Assembly: GCA_027627225.1 (NCBI GenBank)
Contig: CM051027.1
Span: 88,024,451 to 88,088,450, forward strand
DNA: 64,000 nucleotides
Direction: 5' to 3'
Source: Congeria kusceri
Lineage: Eukaryota > Mollusca > Bivalvia > Myida > Dreissenidae
A model generated the notes under the pieces. The model had not been told where the DNA came from. It saw nothing but the letters and a program-made list of their open reading frames with translations, and did not search any database. This document shows, piece by piece, positions 22,983-34,025 of this stretch (within the stretch, counting starts at the first letter, position 1; each line of letters starts with the position of its first letter). A program made the position numbers and the translations under genes.

Positions 22983-23420
22983 TTGGAAAGTAGATTTATA
23001 ATATGGGTCATGTTTGTTTCACCCTTTTCATGTTTACATTTTGACCTCAGATTTGTATTTTGTATAAACATAGCTTACAGATGTTTCTTTACATGCAAAA
23101 TAGCGCAGTTGGTTAAAGTGCTGTCTACTTTCATTTCTTGGTATGGCTCAAAAGTCGCGTGTGTTTGGGGAGGTGTCGGGGATGCCGACATGCCTTCAAA
23201 ATATCCTGCGGGACTGTATAATGGAAGATCAATTTATAATATGGGTCGTGTTTGTTCGGCCCTTTTCATGTTTTAATTTTTACCTCAGAATTGTATTTTG
23301 TATAAACATATTTTACCAAGATTTCTTTACCAGCAGAATAGCGCAGATGGTTCAAGTGCTGTCAACTATCATTTCTTGGTATGGCTCCGAAGTTTTGTGT
23401 TCGATACCCCCTTGGGGTAT
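22983..23420 (+). repeat. 238-bp tandem duplication carrying a tRNA-like SINE head
   Basis: Two diverged copies with a period of 238 bp: 'atttataatatgggtc' near 22993 and 23231; 'gtattttgtataaacata' near 23055 and 23293; 'tagcgcagttggtt' at 23101 and 'tagcgcagatggtt' at 23339. Each ends with a tRNA-like unit that has a box-A-like start and, in the second copy, a box-B-like GTGTTCGATACCCC. It is probably a duplicated SINE relic with its flank. Confidence 0.65.
23339..23415 (+). ncRNA. tRNA-like SINE head with long spacer
   Basis: Box-A-like TAGCGCAGATGG and box-B-like GTTCGATACCC are about 55 bp apart, longer than in an ordinary class I tRNA. The intervening 'tcatttcttggtatggctc' is shared with the copy at 23101-23175 and, on the minus strand, with 50769-50852, so it is a family and not a functional tRNA gene. 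Confidence 0.5.
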
Positions 23421-23484
23421 AATTTTTACAAACCTTTTTGCCGACTTTTGTGTGTGTAATATCTCACTATGCATTATATTATTT

Positions 23485-23720
23485 GAGGCGCGTTGTGGGA
23501 AAACCGGTCTTAATGCATGTGCGTTAAGTGTCGTCCCGGATTAGCCTGTGCAGTCCACACAGGCTAATCCAGGATGGCACTTTCCCCTTTTATGGTATTT
23601 TCTGTTTCAAGGAAGTCTCTTCTAAACATAAATCCACTGTAGGCGGAAAGTATGCACAGGCTAATCCGGGACAACACTTTACGCACATGCATTAAGTCCG
23701 GTTTTCCCACGACGCGCCTC
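23485..23720. mobile_element. Palindromic MITE 1
   Basis: The ends are inverted repeats of about 68 bp with few mismatches: GAGGCGCGTTGTGGGAAAAC on the left and GTTTTCCCACGACGCGCCTC on the right. They run inward through GTGTCGTCCCGGATTAGCC. Next to the left arm is a second hairpin, GATTAGCCTGTGC-AGTCC-ACACAGGCTAATC. The unpaired centre reads 'ttctgtttcaaggaagtctc'. Flanks are ATTT on both sides, a possible 4-bp target duplication. No coding capacity. Confidence 0.9.
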
Positions 23721-23892
23721 ATTTATTCTTGATTTAATGTACATGTCATAGTATAGAGCATTTCTATAACTTTATATCATTTAAAATACAATAGGAAACA
23801 CATTTTTGATAGACATAGTCCCATTTATGAAAAGGCAAAAACATGCATTACAGAGAACGTGTTGAATAATACTGGACGAACCAAAATAGCGG

Positions 23893-24195
23893 CTAGCTCA
23901 GTTGGTAGAGCGCTGGACTGTCAATCTGGGGATAGTGAGTTCGAACCCCAGCCCGGCCAAATAACTTGTGTGGGATTGGGCATGAAATTATTTCTATGGC
24001 CATTCTCCCCCTACCTCTGATTCAAGTAGGCAGTTGTTAGTTACTAGCATAGGTATGTGCACTTAGTACTGCTAAACTGCTAAGATCGCCTAAGGTTGCT
24101 CAGGAAAAGTGAGTAGATTAACTGACCGCCGTGATATGATTGAAATACAGTTAAAAACAGAGAAAAAAATCAAAAACAAAAAACAAAACAAAACA
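23893..24195 (+). mobile_element. tRNA-derived SINE with target-site duplication
   Basis: The head has box A TAGCTCAGTTGG (23895) and box B GAGTTCGAACCC (23937). The anticodon arm folds with a GTC (Asp-like) anticodon, but the 5' acceptor strand is missing and the T stem has mismatches, so it is not a working tRNA. A body of about 220 bp ('gcataggtatgtgcacttag', 'gtgagtagattaactgaccg') and an A-rich AAAACAAAAC tail follow. The same 10 bases, AAAATAGCGG, flank it at 23883-23892 and 24196-24205: the target-site duplication of LINE-dependent retroposition. Confidence 0.88.
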
Positions 24196-24205
24196 AAAAT
24201 AGCGG

Positions 24206-24789
24206 ATGAAGCGTATCAATCTTGGGGTATTATTAGTGCTTCGTAGCCTGCAAAGTAAAAAGTAGGACACATGATTCCGCCAAAAGTCTTAAAGGCAACC
24301 ATCCATTTATCCAACTAACCAACCAACCAACCATTCAACCAACCATATCTGTGAAGAGATGCGGCAATACCCACACCAAAGCAAACAAAAGAATGGAGAC
24401 ATTTGTTTCAATAATTATATCATTGCTCTACTCAGCAAGCAACATAAATAAAATATTTGTGAAGCATCAGAGTTTCAAATCCAGACTGTAAATTTACTAT
24501 TTAATAATTACATCCTTGTACTGCATCTGCATATTCCGTCTTTTACAGATAAATTGCCTGTACGTTTTTTCGTTTGTTCCAAATGACAGTAAGGCAGTGT
24601 ATTTTACATGGCAAAAACTGTGTGTATTGTCTGACAACATTGACATGGTGCTCATGCATTTACCATTTTTCTAAATGGCCTTTTATCAGAAAAATGTATA
24701 CAAGCAATTGCTAGTAACAATTCATTGTACTTAAGGGTGAGTTTAAATTGATTAAGCACACAATTATCGACGTAGACAGGTCTTTACAT
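24206..24789. other. Spacer with AACC repeat
   Basis: AT-rich spacer. It contains a run of CCAACCAACCAACC at about 24314-24345. A polypyrimidine tract with acceptor at 24550 precedes a 41-codon open frame ending TAA, but nothing else supports an exon there. Confidence 0.4.
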
Positions 24790-25050
24790 GTGGCGCGTCG
24801 TGAGAAAACTGGTCTTAATGCATGTGCGTTAAGTGTCGTCCCGGATTAGCCTGTGCAGTCCGCACAGGCTAATCCAGGACGTCACTTTCCGCTTTTATGG
24901 TATTTTCTGTTTCAAGGAAGTCTCTTCTAACCATAAATCCACTTTAGGCATAAAGTGTCATCCCGGATTAGCCTGTGCGGACTGCACATGCTAATCTGGG
25001 ATGACACTTTAAGCACATGCATTAAGACCGGTTTTCTCACGACGTACCAC
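24790..25050. mobile_element. Palindromic MITE 2
   Basis: Same family and orientation as 23485-23720: ends GTGGCGCGTCGTGAGAAAAC and GTTTTCTCACGACGTACCAC. This copy keeps internal hairpins in both arms (GATTAGCCTGTGC-AGTCC-GCACAGGCTAATC, and its counterpart near 24964-25000), making it a nested double palindrome. No coding capacity. Confidence 0.9.
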
Positions 25051-25254
25051 ATATATTTTTTTTAAATAAAGCATGCATTTCACAAGCTACATCAAACCAA
25101 GCACTGACAGAAATTCCTTGGTACATGTACACAGCGCTTTCAACCTGTACCCAATAAAATGCCTGAGAAAAGTGGTAGAAACCTTCAAAAATTGTCAGAT
25201 TAAAGAACAAAAGATTTACTTTAAATACTTTAGAACATTTTGAAAGTGATGACC

Positions 25255-25577
25255 AATGCCCCTTGTAGAGCGCACAAGTGAAGTGACAGGAGCCAGTAAA
25301 AGGACCATTTTCAAGGTAAAATGGGAGTGGCAGAAGACAGGGACTTTGACGTCACCATGGCATCCAGAATGTTGGCCTTACAAGCCCATTGATTCGCAGG
25401 GGTCATGCGCCAGAAGGTAGAAGAGTTCTACTCTTCGAGATGCCAACTTTGAAGAAGCAACATGTAGTTCTTAAAGAGGCATTTGGCTACACTGGAAGCA
25501 GCGAACTCGTCCAAGAGACACATCACAAGATGGGTTTCAAGAGGCAAAGTCAGGAAGTCGATGCAAAGTGCTTTTAA
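25255..25577 (+). pseudogene. Tc1/mariner-like transposase N-terminal fragment
   Basis: Frame-shifted pieces read GASKRTIFKVKWEWQKTG (about 25290-25345), then PTLKKQHVVLKEAFGYTGSS and HKMGFKRQSQ (25444-25560). This order matches the helix-turn-helix and linker of invertebrate Tc1/mariner (IS630-like) transposases, where a 'PT..KL...' and 'F.G....L...L..MGF.FKK' pattern precedes the catalytic domain. Frameshifts separate the blocks. The first catalytic DDE segment is not recognisable downstream, so only the N-terminal third remains. Similarity is from memory of the family pattern. Confidence 0.6.
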
Positions 25578-26094
25578 GTTTCGTTCAAATCATGTTTGAT
25601 GAAGTGATGCTGCATTTGATGAGATTGACGGGTGCACCTGTGAACCCACTGCTAGGATGAAGGTACATGACAGCTACAGAAGTCAGCTAGAAGGGATGAT
25701 ATCCAGATCAGCAACTAGCAGGAAAGGTGTCAAGCGACGACATAATTCCAAGTCTTGTAAGGAAAATTATAAAGCGATACAAGAAACAGAGCGTGGTCAA
25801 ACAAGGATATCAGTAAAACTGATGGATGCTCCCCAATGTGCTCTGTCAAGCAATATACATAAAATGAGAAGAGCAGAGATAGTAAAATGACTAAAAATCA
25901 CTAGAACTGCGACGACCAAATCAGACAGCAAAATTGTATGTGAGCATACCACAAAAATACAATATGAAATTCTAAAAATAATATAAAAACAAAATAAAAT
26001 AAATCAATGTAATGGATCATTACTGTAATACCGGTATGGTTATTTGAATTCCTAGTTATTTAGTTTTCCATCAAGCATCATTGAATTCAAATAG
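25578..26094. other. Unassigned, possibly transposon-derived
   Basis: Contains a 77-codon frame at 25657-25890 rich in Lys/Arg/Ser that I cannot assign. It may be the degraded remainder of the adjacent transposon. The rest is AT-rich. Confidence 0.3.
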
Positions 26095-27917
26095 CAGTTC
26101 CTGAGAAATAGATATATCACAATTGACATCTTTTAAGTCCCATAACTCCAAGAAAAATCATTGAAGCGGAACGTCGAGGTACTATGCAATGAAGCCTCCC
26201 ATAAAGTTTTACTGGCCAGTAGTTGTTGTGAAAAAGCCAAAGAATTGTGCACTATAAACTCATTTCAAAAATCTTTAAAGAGCCATAACTCTGAGAAAAA
26301 TCATTGAAGCAGAACATGCTGGTAAAATGCATAACTCCTCTTGGTAATGAAGAGTTCCATTAAGTTTCAATGAAATCTGTCCAGTAGTTTATGAGAAAAA
26401 GCCCCGAAAAGAATTGTGCACTATATACTAATTTCAGAAATCTTCAAAGTCTGATAACTCCGTGAAAAATCATTGAAGCGGAACATCCTGGTAATACACA
26501 CACATCCTCTTGGTAATGAAGCTTCCCATAAAGTTTTGTTGAATTCCAGCCAGTAGTTGCTGAGAAAAAGCCCGGGCAAGAAAGTCAAGAATTGTGCACT
26601 ATATACTTATTTCAGAAATCTAATCAATAGAAAATGCATACTATATACTATATTTCAGAAATTTTAAAAGTCCCATAACTCTAAGAAAAATCTTTGAAGT
26701 GGAACCTCCTGCTAATATGGACACCTCCTTTTGGCAATGAAACTTCCCATGAAATTTCATTGAAATCTCGCCAGTAGTTGCTGAGAAATAGCCCAGACAA
26801 GGATTGTTCATTATACAGTATGTCAGAAAATTTCAAAGTCCCATAACTGCAAGAAAAATCATTGAAGCGGAACATCCTGCTAATATGCACAGCTCCTCTT
26901 GGCAATGAAGCTTCCCATAAAAGTTTATTGAAATCAGGCCAGTAGTTGCTAAAAAATCGCCCGGACAAGAATTTATGCAGTATATATACTAATTTCAGAA
27001 ATTTTAAAAGTCCCATAACTCTGAGAAAAATCATTGAAGCGGAACATCCTGGTAGTATGCACACCTCCTTTTGGTAATGAAGCTTCCCATAAAGTTTTGC
27101 TTAATTCCAGCAAGTAGTTGCTGAGAAATAGCACAGACTAGAAAGTCAAGAATAGTGCACTATATACTGATTTCATAAATCTTCAAAGTCCCATAACTCT
27201 AAGAAAAATCATTGAAGTGGAACGTCCTGGTAGTATGCACACCTCCTCTTGGTAATGAAGCTTCCCATAAAGTTTTGTTGAATTCCAGCAAGTAGTTGCT
27301 GAGAAATAGCCCGGACAACAAAGTGAAGAATTGTGCACCATATACTGATTTCAGAAATCTTCAAAGTCCCATAACTCTAAGAAAAATCATTGAAGCAGAA
27401 CGTCCTGGTAGTATGCACACCTCCTCTTGGTAATGAAGCTCCCCATAAGGTTTCGTTGAATTCCGGCCAGAAGTTGCTGAGAAATACTCTGGAGAAGAAA
27501 GTCAAGACTTAATACTACTATATACTAATTTCAAAAATATTGAAAGTCCCATAAAACTCTGAGAAAAATCACTGAAGTGGAACGTCCTGGTAATATGCAC
27601 ACCTCCTCTTGGTAATGAAGCTTCCCATGAAGTTTCGTTAAATTCTGGCCAATAGTTACTGAGAAATACTCCAGACAAGAAAGTGTGACGGACGGACGGA
27701 AGGACGGACGAACAAATCGGCGACTATATGCTCCCTCGAAATCTATGAAGTGGAACGTCCTTGTAATATGCCCATGTCCTCTTGGTAATGAAACTTCCCA
27801 TAAAGTTTCGTTGAATTCCGGCGATTAGTTGCTGAGAAATAAGCCGGACAAGAAAGTGGGATGGAAGGACGGATAGGGCGGCGACTACATGCTCCCCCGA
27901 AATTTTTCGGGGAGCAT
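26095..27917 (+). repeat. I-family array with two 3' ends
   Basis: About nine monomers of roughly 178 bp with 'aagtcccataactct.agaa', 'aaatcattgaagcggaac', 'cctcctcttggtaatgaagc' and 'gccagtagttgctgagaaat'. It is followed by GACGGACGGACGGAAGGACG (about 27688) and 'atatgctccctcgaaat', then part of another monomer, a second GGACGG tract, and the intact terminal hairpin ATGCTCCCCCGAAATTTTTCGGGGAGCAT (27889-27917), then AAAAAG. No 5' AACAAG end was found. Confidence 0.85.
27889..27917 (+). other. I-family 3' terminal hairpin
   Basis: A near-perfect inverted repeat, ATGCTCCCCCGAAA on the left and TTTTCGGGGAGCAT on the right. It lies directly after a GGACGG tract and before a run of A, the same position as terminal hairpins in families A, F, H, J and L. 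Confidence 0.8.
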
Positions 27918-28497
27918 AAAAAGAAGATCGCTTTAGACTTGGGATACTGGCCAATACATTGTCAACTTGGTTGAAAAACACTGATGGCCAAATATCTACC
28001 CGGGGATATCGAGCCAGCCTGTAAAACGGCTAGCGGCACAAAATTTCCAGAGGTTAAAGCAGCAGTGTTGAAATGGTTTATGGAAAAACACCAGCAAAAT
28101 CTCTCAGTTGATGGAGATACTCCTATGAAAAAGGTAAAAGAGTTTGCAGTAGAACTGGGCATCCCATTGACTGAGTGTGAGTTCACCTCAGGGTGGCTGG
28201 ACAGATTCACACTGCAAAACGGCACTGTATGTAAAAAGGTCAGCGGCGAGGCAAATTCTGTGGATCAAAAGCCCAAGAATTTCAGAGCAGTCAGGTGAAT
28301 CTGAAGACTGTCATGTCTGAGTTTTCACCAGACGACATCTCTAACGCAGATGAGACTGCAATATTCTTCAGGCCCTGTTAAACAACACTGAAAGTCAAAT
28401 CCACGACGTGTCATGGGAGCAAAATACATAAAGAAAGAATTATGGTGTTGGTATGTTCTAACATGAGTGGCACTGAAAAAGTGCACTATTGGTCCTA
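27918..28497 (+). pseudogene. Tigger-type transposase N-terminal half, broken
   Basis: Begins at the end of the I repeat with KKKIALDLGYWP... (HTH remnant). It continues in one good frame (27984-28298) through the CENP-B/Tc5-type DNA-binding domain: 'KFPEVKAAVLKWFMEKHQQN', 'KVKEFAVELGIP', 'SGWLDRFTLQNGTV', 'VSGEANSVD'. A frameshifted start of the DDE domain follows, 'NADETAIFFRPC' (first catalytic Asp retained) and 'HKERIMVLVCSNMSGTEKV'. It stops there; the second and third catalytic segments are absent. This is the typical order of Tigger (pogo-group) transposases. In-frame stops and the truncation make it non-functional. Confidence 0.82.
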
Positions 28498-31104
28498 GGG
28501 AGATCACATATAATTATGTACTTATCACATCATTGAGATACAATATCTTCAATATTGTGCATTTCATATTGCTCATTGTTACAGTGCTCTGTCTTGTATT
28601 TCATGGATTTCTTATCATTTGTTTAATAGAAATAACTAATGTGTCACAGGCACAGATGCCCCCACTACATGTTTGGACACAGATGAAGGGCATGTTGCCA
28701 ACACTTAATGTCATCCACCACTAAATGTCATAAAAGATTAGTTTTGTATTATTTTCATGTAGTATGTAGAAAAAAAAATTCCCCACTAAACAAACCCATT
28801 TTATGTACATACTCTTTAGTCGAAAAATGACAAAGGGCTTGACAAAGGCCATAATTCCGTCCAAGTCAGAAGTAGCCAAAATTCATTCCTTTGCGATCAT
28901 CTACACGGCTGAAGACTCAACGGACCATCTCATTTGGAGGAATTAAGAAAATGTCTGATGGTGACTTCCGAGGTGGTGTGCTGGAGTAAAAATATTGTAT
29001 ACAGTAAGCATAACATACAATTTTCTATGACTTTCTCCTTTTAACCTTTCAGAAATCGACGAATGTCACTACCAGAAGAAATGGTGAAAGAACACTCAGT
29101 CGAAGTTTAGTAAAATAATTAACACAATTGAAGACTGTGGGATTTTTATAGGATTTTTATAAGTTGAAGTCTTTGTAAAAACCTGTATGCATTGACATGT
29201 TTTATCGATCTGATTTCTTACGACTTACCATTTTTACGAGTGCAAGGATTGCCATGGATGACAAATACCATTTTTGTCCTACCTGCATAATGAAATTTTG
29301 CAATAATTTTGATTTTGGCGAGTTTTCAATGAATTTCTTAAATGAGGTGGTCTGGTGGTGCTGAGGTGGTCCAGTGGTTCTAAGGTGGTGTTAAAATGAG
29401 GCACGCTCTCTATGTTTTCTGAGTAATAAAGTTGACAATATAATAATTCAGCAACACCATATTGATGTTTTCTGAGTAATAAAGTTTCTTCTGTTTTATT
29501 ACGGCTTAAACTGCAAAAACATATTTGAATCTGATGCCAGAATCGTAGAGCAATATATTTCAAATACACAAATCTTAAATTCTCACAGCAGATTCAAGGT
29601 TTTCTTTACTCAAATGCAATTATTATAAATGTAAACCAATTTGTACATACACATGTTTCACTATTGCATCAAAGTGTTAGATTTTGTATGCTCCTTCACC
29701 ACTGCAATATGGTATTAAAACTATAAATTATGCATGTCATCCAACTAAGTCAGCCTATTTTGGATACATGAATATTTGGACAGCATTCCTAATATTTTGA
29801 AATATTCTGATGCATTTGAATAAGCAATATGAATATTTCAATAACAATTTCAGTATTTGATCCCATCCTTAGCAACTAACCATTCATTTAACCACACAAT
29901 TATTGACAGAGAAGCAACCATCAAACTAACTAACCCACCATCCAATCACAGAACCACAGGGTACTTTGATACAGCCTACTGTTTCTTTAATTATCATCAT
30001 TTAACGGTCATCATTCCCACAATTTCCCAGGAAATGAATTTTTATTAAAATGCTACATCACAGTGGTGTTTATTTTTTTCACGCAAGTTATGTTAGTCAT
30101 TCAATTATGGTATTATTAAACAGTTAACTCGAGTTATGTTTTGTTGTTATTTCGTTGGTCATCAAATAATATTGTTTCAAAGGGAATATCTGAACCTCAA
30201 AAACATAAAAACTTAAGGAAATACATCTTTCCACCAACAAAACTGTGAAGAAAAAAATAATACATCACTCTGAGCAGGTGGTTTACAGTTGTCAGCACGC
30301 GCAGGACTGTTCCTGTGCACGTGAAAGCCAGCAGCAGCTCAATGCAGCTTCATTAATCACCCAGAGGAGCCTGGCAGCAGATGGGACAAGATTTCCCGCC
30401 ATAGACTGAAAGGCAGGGAAACCATGGAAACAGGAAACTTGAAATTCACTGTGAGAAAGCATTATAAAGTTAATATCTTTATAAACTGCTGGATCGAACT
30501 GAAAATGAAGTAACGATAACTTGACAATATTTTTAAATACAATTTATTGTTTGGTACACATTTAACTGTTACATCACATGATACAATACATACAAATGAG
30601 CATGCTTGGCCACCAAAAATAATGTCTCTGAACAGTGAGTCCACAAATTTAACAGCCCATTATATCAATAGAAACACAAAACTGGCAAGCCGACAGCAAA
30701 CAGAAATGGTTACTATGTGGTTTCTTGTGTTCATAACATAAACATCCCCGAATGTTTGGTTTATAAACTCATTAACTTGTGCCTCTGCAGAACCCTACAT
30801 CAAAACATGCTCAGACTAAATATTATAGTTAACGTGTCTAGAATGGACTTTCCATGATGAGAGACAAGTAGTAAGTTTGTAATACACGTAAACAATTTGA
30901 ACATCCTTGGCAGCATTGAAACAATAATGAATGCAACAAAGCAATTAATGAAGTTATTTGCACTGGATTCAAAAATGTTCACTTCAAGTTCTTCCATTGA
31001 TTCAGTGCATGTGTGATTCAGTATGAACACTACCAGAATATCCTGTTCAGAACACCTTTTTTTCATTTCAATTTTATTTATGCTTTTCTCTACGAAAAAA
31101 ATAC
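28498..31104. other. AT-rich spacer with weak candidates
   Basis: No repeat family or confident gene. It contains a duplicated 'gttttctgagtaataaag' (29415 and 29467), three GAGGTGGTC-type copies at about 29343-29385, and a GC-rich island at 30290-30420 with a possible minus-strand terminal exon (see findings). The 145-codon frame at 30800-31237 (-) runs into D repeat and is not credible. Confidence 0.4.
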
Positions 31105-34025
31105 AACAAGAAACGTGGAAATTCCACGATAACCAAATTTTTCTAACAAAATGCATAAAAGTCAGCACAATAATGAAGGAAAGTTCTGGGTGCCATATGC
31201 ATCCTAAGCGAAGTCTCGTTATAAGGTATCTATGCATAAATTTTCATTAAAAGATTGCAAAAACCGTTTTTGTATTTTTTTTAACATTGACCTTCACCTT
31301 GATCTCACCCACCCCATATGCATTCCCAAGTGTGGTCTAGATACAAGGTATCTATGTATAAGTTTCATTCAAATATCTTGATGCATTCTGAAGTTATTGA
31401 GCGGAAACCATTTTTCTATTTTTAGTAATGAAGACCTTGACCCCACCCACCCTATATGCAATCGGAAGCGAGGGTTCGATATAGGGTATCTATGTGTGAA
31501 GCTTCATTAAAATATCTCGATGCATTGTCAAGTTGTTGAGTGAAAACTGTTTTTCTATTTTTAGTAACAGTGACCTTGGCCTTGACCCCACCCATCAGAT
31601 ATACAATCCCAAGAGAGGTCTCGATATAAGGTATCTATGTATAAAGTTTCATTAAAATATCTTGATGCATTATCAAGTTATTAAGTGGAGACCATTTTCT
31701 ATTTTTAGTAACTGTCACCTTGACCTTGACCACACCCACCCCATATGCAATCTCAAGCCAGGCTTCGATATAAGGTATACATGTATGAAGTTTCATAAAA
31801 ATTCTTGATGCGTTCTCGAGTTATTGAGTAGAAACCATTTTTCTACTTTTAGTAACGGTGACCTCGACCTTAACGTTACCCACCCCATATGCAATCCCAA
31901 GTGATGTCTGGATATATGGTATCTATGTATGAAGTTTCATAAAAATATTTTAATGGATTCTTAAGTTATTGAGCGGAAACTGTTTTTCTTTTTATAGTAA
32001 TGGTGACCTTGAATCCACCCACCCCATATGAAATGCTTAGCAAGGTCTCAATATAAGGTATATATGTATGAAGTTTTATTAAAATATCTCGATGCGTTCT
32101 CAAGTTGTTGAGCGGAAACTGTTTTTCTATTTTTAGTAACAGTGATCTTGACCTTGACCCCACCCACCCCATATGCAATCGCAAGCAAGGATTCGATATA
32201 AGGCATATATGTATGAAGTTTCATTAAAATATCTTGATGCGTTCTCAAGTTATTGAGCAGAAACCCTTTTTCTATTTTTAGTAACAGTGACCTTTACCTT
32301 GACCCCACCCACCCCATATGAAGTGCAAGCGAGGTATCGATATATGGTATCTATGTATGAAGTTTAATTAAAATATCTTTATGGATTCTAAAGTTATTTA
32401 GCGGAAACCATTCTTCTATTATTAGTAACGGTGACCTTGACCTTGATCCCACCCACCCCATATGTAATCCCAAGCAAGGTCATGACATAACATATATATG
32501 TATGACGTTTCATTAAAATATCTTGATGCCTTCTCAAGTAATTGAGCAGAAACTGTTTTTCTATTTTTAGTAACAGTGACCTTAACCCAACCCACCCCAT
32601 ATGCAATCTCAAGCAAGGCTTCCATATAAGGTATATATGTATGAAGTTTCATTAAAATATCTCTATGCATTCGTAAGTTATTGAGCAGAAACCATTTTTC
32701 TATTTTTAGTAACCGTGACCTCGACATTGCCCCCCACCCACCCCATATGCAATCCCAAGCAAGGTCTTTATATATGGTATCTATGTATGAAGTTTCATTA
32801 AAATATCTTGATGCCTTCTCAAGTTATTGAGCGGAAACCGTTTTTTTATTTTTAGTAACAGTGACCTTGACCTCACCCACCCCATATGCGATCTCAAGCA
32901 AGGCTTTGATATAAGGAATCTATGTATGAAGTTTCATTAAAATATCTTGATGCCTTCTCAAGTTATTGAGCGGAAACCATTTTTCTATTTTTAGTAAAAG
33001 TGACCTTGACCTTGACCCCACCCACCCCATATGCAATCTCAAGCAAGGCTTTGATATAAGGTATATATGTATCAAGTTACATTAAAATATCTCGATGCCT
33101 TCTAAAGTTATTGAGCGGAAACCATTTTTCTATTTTCAGTAAAAGTGACCTTGACCTTGACCCCACCCACCCCATATGCAATCTCAAGCAAGGCTTAGAT
33201 ATAAAGTATATATGTATGAAGTTTCATTAAAATATCTCGATGCGTTCTCAAGTTATTGAGCTGAAACACTTTTTATATTTTTATTAACAGTGACCTTGAC
33301 CTTGATCCCACCCACCCCATATGCAATCCCAAGCAAGGTCTCAATTTATGGTATCTATGTATAAAGTTTCATTAAAATATCTTTATGGATTCTGAAGTAA
33401 TTGAGCAGAAACTGTTTTTCTATTTTTAGTAATGGTGACCTTGACCCCACCCACCCCCTATGCAATCCCAGACAAGGTCATGATATAAGGTATCTATGTA
33501 TGAAGTTTCATTAAAATAACACGATGCCTTCTCCAGTTATTGAGGGGAAACTGTTTTTCTATTTTTATTAACGGTGACCTTGACCTTAAACCCACCCTCC
33601 GCATATGCAATCCCAAGCAAGGTCATGATATAAGGTATCTATGTATGAAGTTTCATTAAAATAACACGAGGCCTTCTTAAGTTATTGAGCAGAAACCGTT
33701 TTTCTATTTGTATTAACCTTGACTTTGACCCCACCCAACCCATATGCAATCCCAAGCAAGGTTTTGATATGAGGTATCTATGTATGAAGTTTCATTAAAA
33801 TATTTCGATGCGTTCTCAAGTTATTAAGGGGAAACCAATTTTCTATTTTTAGCAATGGTGACCTTGACCCCACCCAACCCATATGCAATCCCAAGCGAGG
33901 TCTCGATATAAGGTATCTATGTATGAAGTTTGATTACAATATCTCAATTTGTTCTCGAGTTAGAGAGCGGAAACGAAAAGTTGATGCCGCCACCCCGCCT
34001 GTCTGCCCTCTAAATATAGACGGCA
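31105..34025 (+). repeat. D-family array, about 19 monomers
   Basis: The 5' end AACAAGAAACGTGGAAATTCCACG contains a perfect hairpin CGTGGAAATTCCACG (31114-31128). Then come about 19 monomers of roughly 140-150 bp, each with 'gtgaccttgaccttgacccc', 'cccaccccatatgcaatccc', 'ctcgatataaggtatctatg', 'aagtttcattaaaatatctc' and 'ttattgagcggaaac'. The end is 'gagagcggaaac' plus a non-monomeric segment with a weak hairpin (GCCTGTCT...AGACGGC, about 33995-34025). Further D pieces lie at 1860-2572, 47716-48612, 62570-62720 and 63890-64000. Confidence 0.9.

Noticed and set aside
23143..23544. 133-codon plus-strand frame.
   Set aside because: It spans a duplicated SINE relic and the start of a palindromic MITE; no coding evidence.
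23893..23960. Functional tRNA-Asp (GTC) gene.
   Set aside because: The 5' acceptor strand is missing, the T stem is mismatched, and target-site duplications and an A-rich tail show that it is the head of a SINE.
24551..24675. 41-codon open frame after a TTTTACAG acceptor.
   Set aside because: Only one splice signal, no partner exon and ordinary AT-rich composition. Too weak to call.
26681..27064. 127-codon minus-strand frame.
   Set aside because: Antisense of I-core monomers; repeated sequence within it follows the 178-bp period.
30800..31237. 145-codon minus-strand frame, among the longest in the window.
   Set aside because: It runs through the D-element 5' end and into D repeat. AT-rich, low-complexity composition; no domain or splice structure.
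31966..32727. Several 60-100 codon minus-strand frames with RLHMGWVG/ILMKLHTYIPY motifs.
   Set aside because: They are translations of D-core monomers (about 145 bp) and occur wherever D repeats do; they shift frame from monomer to monomer.
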